64,000 nucleotides of DNA from Littorina saxatilis (taxonomy: Eukaryota; Mollusca; Gastropoda; Littorinimorpha; Littorinidae). Where the stretch lies: NCBI RefSeq assembly GCF_037325665.1, contig NC_090258.1, positions 34,936,411 to 35,000,410 of the forward strand, written 5' to 3'. Shown piece by piece: positions 13,480-23,600 of the stretch. Position 1 is the stretch's first letter; every line of letters starts with the position of its first letter. The position numbers were made by a program, and so were the translations under genes. Under the pieces are notes generated by a model that was given only the letters and a program-made list of their open reading frames with translations, did no database searches and was not told the origin of the DNA.

Positions 13480-13514
<35 letters not shown>

Positions 13515-16500
13515 CAACACCTGTGGATTGTAGAGTTCTGTTTGTGATGTGGTCTAGCGGCTTTGGTGTGTCAGTATTCATTCAAAGGGGGTCGAGTGTG
13601 ACAGGGAGACTACCGTCGCCCTTCACAGCAGACTCTGCAGAGTTGTTCGCCTTAGAAGTTGTGGGCTTTCCTTGCATGTACCCGTAAGGTGTCCTTACTG
13701 TAAAAGTGAAAAGGTCGAATCAATTTATAGCCACGCGAAAAATACACTGCCATCTATCTCTATATATTTATAGATATAGATATACATATATATATACGGC
13801 TTCTCTGTGTGTTTGTGTGTGTGTGTGGGCAACACCTGTGGATTGTAGAGTTCTGTTTGTGATGTGGTCTAGCGGCTTTGGTGTGTCAGTATGTGGGTGG
13901 CTGCCCCTTGTGGATGAGATAAAACTCCGTTCAGCTCTGTATGCTGTCAGAGCCCACGCGGTAGATAACTCTGCCTGCGAGGTCTTGACTGACTTTTTTC
14001 CTCAGCACCAAACTTATGAGGCCAACACCAAACATAGCACTCAACTCTTGGCCAAAACGCTACCCTTATCCGACACAGTAAACCGCATTCTAGCCGATAG
14101 CGGGGTGAAGGTCAGTGAGCTGGCCAGGGTCCCCCCGCCCTCCTACCCGCCCTGGCTTGAGGAAACCCCTACTATCATATACGACAGTGAAGATAATACT
14201 ACCAAAAAAGATAACCCCGTCTACCTAGCTACTGTTACAAAAGAAACCCTAAACTACAAATTCTCGGAGCATTTAAAAGTCTTCACTGACGGATCCAAAT
14301 TTGCAGACGGCAGCGTTGGCTGCGCCTTTGTGATCCCAGATCTTAAAATCTCAAGTAAATATACTCTTAATAAAGACATCTCCATATTCTCAGCCGAGCT
14401 ATTTGCCTTGCTCATGGCATGCACTTTTATAAATGACCTCCCAGTCACACCGCGTGCGGTAGTTTTCTGCTCTGACTCGCGCTCTTCACTACAAGCTCTG
14501 CATCGAAACACATCAAATCGGGCAGAGCTACAAAGAGAAATCCTCTTTATATGTCACCAGTTAATCGCATCCGGCACATCCGTATCATTTCTCTGGGTCC
14601 CCTCTCACGTAGGGGTCCGGGGAAATGAACTAGCGGATGTCGCTGCCAAAGAAGCGGCAGAATCTAGCCCAGCTAACACTAACATTGGCTACTCAGTAAC
14701 CGAGTTCTACAGTAAAATTCGTAAACTCATTCGAAGTCAGTACGTAATATCTTTGTCCTATCAACCCATTGATATGAACGATCTACACCCCGATCTCCCA
14801 ACAAACCTCCTCACTATCTTCAGACGCCTCCGTGCCGGCGGCTGCCGCTTCCATATCTTTAACAAGTCCTGCCATTGTGGAGAACCCTATTCATTTCAAC
14901 ACATTTTCGCTCCATGCGCTACAAATAGAATTACCTTTAAAACCTTATATGACCATATGCAGCTCCATGGTCTGAGTCCCCAGGATTATTTGCGCAGTAG
15001 CAGTTCTCTAGGCTGGTCACACAGCTTGCTGCTGTGCCGACTGGTCAGGGACTCGGACATGGGGCTGTGGGTATAACTCTAAGCCCAGATTATCACATCA
15101 GCGTGTTTCAGTTTGAGGTCGAGTGGTTCCCGCCATCCCTCCTGATTCTAGCGACTACCCTCTAGACAACATATCCTCACCCTAGGCTCACTAGTCGCCA
15201 AACTGTACATATTGTTTTTATTACCATGGCCCTCGTGGCTTACATCTTAATCCTTTTATTTTTTAAAAATGTTTTGAGATTTATTGTTCGTGTTCCTCTT
15301 ACTTGCTCATCTATTTGCTTTTATTGGTGATCCTGAAAGGTTCCACTTTTTAACTCGTTTTGAATAAAAAAAAAATCATTTTACAAACCCGTTATTCAAG
15401 ATATAGAATACAGACTTATAATTCTTACCAAGAAACATCTTAACTACTTTTCATTTTAACAAATTCCACAGAGCATTATCAACTCAACCCCACCCCCTGC
15501 CCTCCTCTCCTTATTTTTTATTTCTTTCTTTTTTTTCTTTTTTTGAAAGCGGACAAACACTCAAGTCCTTAATGGCTCAAAACCGTAGGACTTTTAATAT
15601 TAATTTTAACGTGTCAGTATGTACAGGCCTTCCTTCGAGAAGCCATAACAGTTATTCTCAATCCCGTTTGAGTGGACTTCGCCTTCAAAGGTGATTGTGG
15701 TGTTTTGGCACTCGGTTACATTTGGCGTCGTCGACAGCGATGGGACTCGACATGAAATGTTCAGGCCACTGAATCATTTTCGTGCTGTTCCCATTCCACC
15801 TGGGAGGGACCTAAGTTCATTCAAAGGGGGTCGAGTGTGACAGGGAGACTACCGTCGCCCTTCACAGCAGACTCTGCAGAGTTGTTCGCCTTAGAAGTTG
15901 TGGGCTCTCCTTGCATGTACCCGTAAGTTGTCCTCACTGTAAAAGTGCAAAGGTCGAATCTATTTATCGAAAAATCCACTGTCATCTATCTCTATATATT
16001 TATAGATATAGATAGATATATACGGCTTCTGTGTCTGTGTCTATGTGTGTGTGTGTGTGTGTGGAGGCAACACCTGTGGATTGTAGAGTTCTGTTTGTGA
16101 TGGGGTCTGGCGGCTTTTGTCTGTGTGTATGTTCTGGCATTTGAGAAGCCATAACAGATAATATAGGGCTAAGAAATAAGCTCTAAAATTCTCAATCCCG
16201 TTTGACAGGACTTCGCCTTCAAAGGTGATTGTGGTGAACCGCCACGCTGTCTGTCTCTGTCTCGCGATTCACCCCGGCGAAGCCGGGTATTCCTCTAGTA
16301 CATACGCACGCACGCACGCACAGACAGACAAAAGTTAGCATCGCATAGGCTACACTTACGTGAGCCAAAAAATCGGGATTTTTATTTGTTTTTAATTTCT
16401 CAATTTTTTTTATTTTTACGTTATTTTGCCAAAAAAAAAAGATTTTTTTTCTCCCCCAAATGCCAAAAAAAAGTCTAGGGTCGCGCGAAAAAATAGGGTC

Positions 16501-17544
16501 GGTCGGGATACCGTAAACTATTTTTTTGGGGGGGGCCTTAAGGCTGGAGCACACTTTGGAAAGTACGTTGGAGTAGCCTCCCTTCTACGTTGGAGTAGCC
16601 TCCCTTCCCGGATTTAGAACGCGTTTCGTGTCGTAACAGATTATCCACTTACTAGCCATATCCGTATGCAAAATAATGAAATAAACATTAGGAAATGGCA
16701 GACGTTTACAAATATCGACATTCTCTATCAGTGCAATAAAAAACAATCGTTAGAACTTGCATTTACGACATGTCGTGCGTGAGAACGTGTCAGTAAACAA
16801 GCACTTTTTGCCTTGCTGAAGAACCCCACGAGTCAAGCTAAAACAGACGACAAGTAATGGAAAGCAGTCTGCGGATAAACATAACAAACTACTGATGAAA
16901 AAGTATGTTCATCCCTGCTCTGGATAAAAGACATCGGACTGATGACAACGTGGCAGCGTTCACGCGAAAAGATTTTTTTTCAGATTATCGCTTCTACATT
17001 TTATTGCACGTACTTGGGGCAGATCTGAATTTCTGAAAGATGACAAATCGGTCTTGTGAGTTGAGAACCACATGTTCTTTGCCGACAGAAATCATATGGA
17101 ACAAGATGTAGATTGTGTTGAAGAGATGTTTGCAGATTATCGCATCTACATTTTATTGCTCAGATCAATGCACGTAGTTGGGGTAGATCTGAATTTCGCA
17201 ATGGAAGACGACAAATCCGTCTTGTGAGTTAAGAACCACACGTTCTTTGGCGGCAGAAATCACTATGGGACAAGATGAGGATTGTGTTGAGGGGCTAATA
17301 CTGACTGACTTTAGATGAAGAGTTCCTAGACTGCCTGGTTTTTGTAGAGAGGAGGCATCATGATGATATCCTGGGTTTTTTTTTACGTTCTTGGTGACAA
17401 CGCGCCAGAATCGCACGAAGATCGAACTCTCGAAGAAAACAAGTTTATCGCTGAACATTTGAAATGTGAAATGCTCTTCCTGTCTGACCAGTCTCCCCGT
17501 TAAATCCACAGGCTTCATTATTTATCAGGTAACTTACCAAACCG

Positions 17545-17610
<66 letters not shown>

Positions 17611-20600
17611 ACCGGATTACCACCATCAACGCACCCTTTTGGACTTTTCTACTATGCCTGCTGTGACATTCACGAGGATTATTGTGATTCTTGGACAATC
17701 GTGTGCCTATGCTGGACTTGCAGGAAGACAAACGGTGCCGGAACGGTATACGTGCTGCCAAGTGTGCACGTCCAGAGCGCAGTGTGAACCGAGAGTGAGT
17801 GTGTCATTGTGTGGAAGTTTTGCTTGATTGATTTAGTCATGATTTAATTTGCTTTTTGGTTCAATAGTAAAATCTGTGTACGTTATACTTTGTATTTTGT
17901 GGTGTGATTCGCCCGAGTGCGAGACCCCCATCCCCGAACGCCTCTGTGGGTGGAATTGTATATATATATATATACTTGTGTAACGTGAGTGTGTAGATGA
18001 GAATGTGAAAGTTGCTTTGGACCCAGATACACACAGCAGACACCAACGCAACAGCTAAGTTTCAGCCTGACAAAGAAATTCGAGTGACACAGCTAATGGC
18101 TGTACTTGTTATTTCTCTATTAAAACAAATGTTTCAAGATCTTTAGGCCAAAACAAATAAATTGTCTGTTTCTATTAACATGGCTAAAAAAATAGGGTAG
18201 GTAGGTAGGTGTTTTTGTTGTTGTTGTTGCCAGGATAGAATTCTTGAAAATAACTAAATGACACAAAGAGACAAGACTCGCTATAGATAGATTTATAAAA
18301 AATAAAAAAAATGTGACAAAGGATATAAAATGATTGTTTTACCTGGTCTGGAATCTTCAGTAGTAATTGCATAAAAAAAGTCTGATAATTATATCAATTA
18401 TCATGTTAACTTTTTCTTAAAATGGGTGCGTTAAATCCTAGTCTGTTTGTTTTTAATGGACTAAGCAATCCTTGGACTGACAGAAAAGATGTATTTTAAA
18501 AATGTCCAGTTGCTTTTACTTATTTTTCTAATTGGAAGAGAATACAAATTATGCACTCTTTTCTGTTCAAATGGGTAGAGGGCGGGGGTAGTAAAAGGAT
18601 CACAGTTCAAGATTTTGCGCGACAAGAGGTGTGTTTCTTTTATAAAGAGCAAAAACTCAGCTTGGTATCTAACACTATTTCTGAACACTGTAACCACTTT
18701 AGCACTTTTTTTCTTTTTTTTTCTGTCTTCCAAACTTCTAATTCAGCTTCAAAAATGATTAAAAAAAAGGGTTTTTTCTTCTGAAATCTACAGTTAAATC
18801 ACTATTTTGGATATTCTATTTTGCTTCCCTATTTATCTTCTTAAGTTTTTGATCATCTGATTACCTTGCTTTTCTATTTGGAAGATAATATGCACTCTTT
18901 TCTGAAAAAATGGGTAGGGGGTGGGGGTAGTAAAAGCATCACAGTATAAAATTTTGTGCGACAAGAGGTGTGTTTCTTTTAACTTTGATGAAGAGGGATA
19001 ACTCAACTTGGTATCTAACACTAGTTCTGAACACTGTAACCACTTTAGCACTTTTAATTTATTTGTTCTGTCTTCCAAGCTTTAAATTCAGCGTATAAAA
19101 TGAGTAAAACAGTGTGTGTTTTCTGAATTCACCAGTTAAATCACTCTGTTGGATGTTGTTTTTTGCTTCCCTCTTTCTGTTCTGAAGTTTTTGATCATCT
19201 GACTACCTTGCTTTTCTATTTGGAAGATAATATGCACTCTTTTCTGAAAAATGGGTAGGGGGTGGGGGTAGTAAAAGCATCACAGTTCAAGATTTTGCGC
19301 GACAAGAGGTGTACGCGTGTTTCTTTCAACTGTGATGAAGAGGAATAACTCAACTTGGTATCTAACACTATTTCTGAACACTGTAACTACTGAAGCACTT
19401 TTAATTTTTTTTCTGTCTTCCAAGCTTAAGTTCAGCATATAAAATGAGTAAAAAATTGTTTTCTTTTCTGAATTCACCAGTTAAATCACTCTGTTGGATG
19501 TTATTTTTTGTTTCCCTATTTCTGTTCTGAAGTTTTTGATCATCTGACTACCTTGCTTTTCTATTTGGAAGATAATATGCACTCTTTTCTGAAAAATGGG
19601 TAGGGGGTGGGGGTAGTAAAAGCATCACAGTTCAAGATTTTGCGCGACAAGAGGTGTGTTTCTTTTAACTGTGATGAAGAGGGATAACTCAACTTGGTAC
19701 CAAACACTATTTCTGAACACTGTAACCACTTTAGCACTTTCATTTTTTTTCTCTCTGTCTTCCAAGCTTTAAAATTTAGCTAATAAAATGAGTAAAAAAG
19801 TGGGTTTTTTTCAGAATTCACCAGTTAAATCACTATGTTGGATGTTCTATTTTGCTTCCCTATTTCTGTTCTGAAGTTTTTGATCATCTGACTACCCTGC
19901 TTTTCTATTTGGTAGATAGTATGCACTCTTTTCTGAAAAAATGGGTAGGGGGTGGGGGAAATAAAAGTATCACAGTTCAAGATTTTGGCCGACAAGAGGT
20001 GTATTTCTTTTAACAGTGGTAAAGAGGGATAACTCAACTTGGTATCTAACACTATTTCTGAACACTGTAATCACTTTAACACTTTTAATTTATGTTTGTC
20101 TGTGTTCCAAGTTTCAAATTAAGCTTCAAAAATGGGTTAAAAAAATGTTTTTTTAATAATTCACAAGTTAAATCATTATGTTGGATGTTCTATTTTGCTT
20201 CCCTCTTTCTCTTCTTTAAGTTTTTGATCATCTGACTACCCTGCTTTTCTATTTGAAAGATAATATGCACTCTTTTCTGAAAAATGGGTAGGGGGTGGGG
20301 GTAGTAAAAGCATCACAGTTCAAGATTTTGCGCGACAAGAGGTGTGTTTTTTTTTAACTGTGATGAAGAGGGATAACTCAACTTGGTATCAAACACTATT
20401 TCTGAACACTGTAACCACTTTAGCACTTTTAATTTTTTTTTTCTGTCTTCAGTTCCAAGCTTTAAATTAAGCTAATAAAATGAGTAAAAAAGTGGGTTTT
20501 TTTTTAGAATTCACCAGTTAAATCACTATGTTGGATGTTCTATTTTGCTTCCCTATTTCTGTTCTGAAGTTTTTGATCATCTGACTACCCTGCTTTTCTA

Positions 20601-23600
20601 TTTGGTAGATAATAATTATGCACTCTTTTCTGAAAAAATGGGTAGGGGGTGGGGGAAGTAAAAGTATCACAATTCAAGATTTTGCGCGACAAGAGGTGTA
20701 TTTCTTTTAACAGTGGTAAAGAGGGATAACTCAACTTGGTATCTAACACTATTTCTGAACACTGTAATCACTTTAACACTTTTAATATATGTTTGTCTGT
20801 GTTCCAAGTTTCAAATTAAGCTTCACAAATGGGTAAAAAAAATAGTTTTCTCATAATTCACAAGTTAAATCATTATGTTGGATGTTCTATTTTGCTTCCC
20901 TCTTTCTCTTCTTTAAGTTTTTGATCATCTGACTACCCTGCTTTTCTATTTGGAAGATAATATGCACTCTTTTCTGACAAATGGGAAGGGGGTGGGGGTA
21001 GTAAAAGCATCACAGTTCAAAATTTTGCGCGTTAAGAGGTGTATTTTTTTTAAAATTGGTAAAGAGGGATAACTCAACTTGGTATCTAACACTATTTCTG
21101 AACACTGTAATCACTTTAACACTTTTAATCAATGTTTGTTGGTGTTCCATGCTTCAAATTGAGCTTCAAAATGGATACAAAAGGAATTTTTTCCGAATTC
21201 ACAAGTAAAATCACTACGTTTAATGTTCTATTTTGCTTCCCTATTTCTCTTCTTCTGTTTGTGATCATCTGATTGTTATTTTGTTTACATTTTCACAATA
21301 CAATATTGCAACTTATTCAGTAGTGTTTGCGTGAAAAAATCTGATACCTATGCTTAAACTTCAGTCGTTATCTTAAAATTTTGCGCGTTAAGCCCTTTAT
21401 ATTTTGTATTTTCCTGATAAAGCAAACATTGAACTAACAGAAAAAGTAACTTTTAAAACTACCTAATCACTTTGAAATTGGGCCTCCAAAGTGTTCTCCA
21501 GCCTTAAGCAACATCCTCTCTCTCTGTCTCGATCTCTCGATCTCTCTCTCTCTCTGGATGTTTGAAAGTAGTTGTAAGACTTTAGTTGATAATGTCGTCT
21601 AAAGGCATAATTTAAATAGATTTTATTACTAACCGTACCGTTGATGAATTTATCTACATGCACAAACTTAATATCGATGTCTGTCTGATGGTTTTGACAT
21701 GTAAGCAGACCTGGGAACCCATACGATTTCGCCGTATTTTGTACGCATGATTGTCGAGAATACGCTCAGTACGGTCAGTGGGAAAAAAATACGACGAGAA
21801 AAATTCCTAGACTACTTTTCTTCACAAGCCCATCCTGAAGCCGATCCAGGACTGGGTGGCCGAGTGGTAACGCACTTGCGAGAGGTTGCGAGTTCGACCC
21901 TGCGTTAGCAATTTTCTCCCCCCTTTCCTAACCTAGGTGGTGGGTTCAAGTGCTAGTCTTTCGGATGAGACGAAAAACCGAGGTCCCTTCGTGTACACTA
22001 CATTGGGGTGTGCACGTTTAAGATCCCACGATTGACAAAAGGGTCTTTCCTGGCAAAATTGTATAGGCATAGATAAAAATGTCCACCAAAATACCCGTGT
22101 GACTTGGAATAATAGGCTGTGAAAAGTAGGATATGCGCCGAAATGGCTGCGATCTGTTGGCCGATGTGAATGCGTGATGTATTGTGTAAAAAAATTCCAT
22201 CTCACACGGCATAAATAAATCCCTGCGCCTTGAATATGTGTGCGATATAAATTGCATAAAATAAAAATTTAAAAAATTAAAAAATGAATCCCTGCGCTTA
22301 AAACTGTACCCACGGAATACGCGCGATATAAGCCTCATATTGATTGATTGATTGAGTATTTTGGCACATGATTACGTCACTATATTAGCCGCCGTCGAAA
22401 AAAATATAATCGGATCGTGTCAATCAATCAAAACAACCAGGCAAACGAAAGTACGGTATTTGGCGAAATCGGCTCCGAGAATAAACAAGTGAAACAAAGA
22501 AGAAAAGTGAAAAAGTTTGAAGAAAAATATCACACACACACAATTTGTAACCAACACACACATGTAGTCCCGCCCGGAATAAGCTTTTTGGGGATGATTT
22601 ACGAATTTTGCGCACATTTCGAGCAGACAAAAACACAACATAGCGGCTCTCGCTCCTCCAACTATCGCGAGACACAAAAAAACGAAATCTTGCGCGCGCG
22701 AGATCCTGATACATCCGGTGTTAATCTGTATGCTTGTCACGGCGACTTGTTGACAAACGAAGATTCGCGAAAGAAAGAGAAAAGCGCCGAGTCTTGAGTA
22801 GAGAGCTAATAAAGTACCGGTAATCGCTAATCGAGCGAAATGAAAATCCGCGGCGACTTCCATGAGGTGAATGCTATTCAAGTTTAGGTAACGTTTTAGC
22901 CGCATCTTTTTATAAGCCGCAATGCGGTACAGTTTTTGTCAGTAAAAATTGAAAAAAGCATTTGTTTTAAATGTATAGGTAAACCTAATTAACGGTGTGA
23001 CGGACGCGCATGAGGCATGTTTTAATCATGGATGTGCAAACGCTGTGTGGAGTACGCTCATTTTTTTGAAAATACACCAAGTTTGTTTGGGAATACTCAA
23101 AGTGCAAAACAGGGGTTCCCAGGTCTGTGTAATTCTTTTGACAGAACTATTTTTTTGTAGCCAGGACATTTGGACCCATACATATTTTCAATCCAGGTCG
23201 ACCTGACCTATTGTTTTCTGAGTTTGGGAACAACAATGCCTTGTGTTTATACCTTGCAACAGGAGAACAGAGCAAGTGGCTGCTTTTCTTCTTGTCATCT
23301 TCACAAAGCAGAGTTGTTCGCTCGGGAGATTCTAAAATCAAATTGTGTCATCGTGTTCCAGGATTTGATGAACTTAGCCCCGAGGAAGCCTGACTGGGAT
23401 CTGAAGAGAGACTGCGCCAAGAAGCTAGAGAAATTGGAAAAACGCACACAGAGAGCTATCGCTGAGCTGATTCGTAAGTTGACTGTTTTGCCAAAGTAAC
23501 AAGGTGAAATAGAAAACTGAACAGATAATGAGGTAACCATACACGAAGAAAGAAAATGAAAGTAACAAGTTATAGGTATGGTATTAGTAAAGAAATAAAA

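Larger units (their letters stand above)
12682..16298 (+). mobile_element. Non-autonomous Helitron with amplified internal units
   Basis: The 5' end is TC (TCTTCTTCTATATA) after a host A. The 3' end has a GC-rich hairpin (CCCGGC-GAA-GCCGGG, 16,273-16,287), then 11 nt, then CTAG followed by host T. TC start, hairpin, CTRR end and insertion between A and T without duplication are the Helitron hallmarks. The empty site is visible in the other GGCTCACGTAAG copy (ACATACATACGCACGCAC at ~49,401). No Rep/helicase ORF is present. Without the LINE insertion it is about 1.9 kb. Confidence 0.85.
12058..16366. mobile_element. GGCTCACGTAAG element, copy 1 (interrupted)
   Basis: Begins GGCTCACGTAAG (12,058) and ends CTTACGTGAGCC (16,366). 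The left ~620 bp align closely with the uninterrupted copy at 48,773-49,454, and the right 70 bp (AAAGTTAGCATCGCATAGGC) likewise. The Helitron at 12,682-16,298 splits it. Upstream of both copies is the same AAACAAGAGGCGAAGCC, so the true edge may lie about 20 bp further left. It is non-coding. Confidence 0.8.
11994..16537. mobile_element. PIF/Harbinger-like MITE, copy B (interrupted)
   Basis: The left end TTA-GGCCCCCC with AGTCTGTTTACGGTAACAT is at 11,991 onward; the right end, ATACCGTAAACTATTTTTTT then GGCC-TTA, finishes at 16,537 with TTA at 16,538-16,540. The sub-terminal AGGGTCGGTCGGGATACC matches copy A. The original element was about 0.3-0.4 kb; the rest of the 4.5 kb is the nested insertions listed separately. 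Confidence 0.8.

Noticed and set aside
12638-13687. Open frames of Val-Cys and Cys-rich repeats
   Set aside because: They translate (GT)n microsatellites and the Helitron internal units.
17654-17827. Start of a secreted Cys-containing protein
   Set aside because: Short frame beside a microsatellite, inside a CCDC12 intron, with no matching downstream exon.
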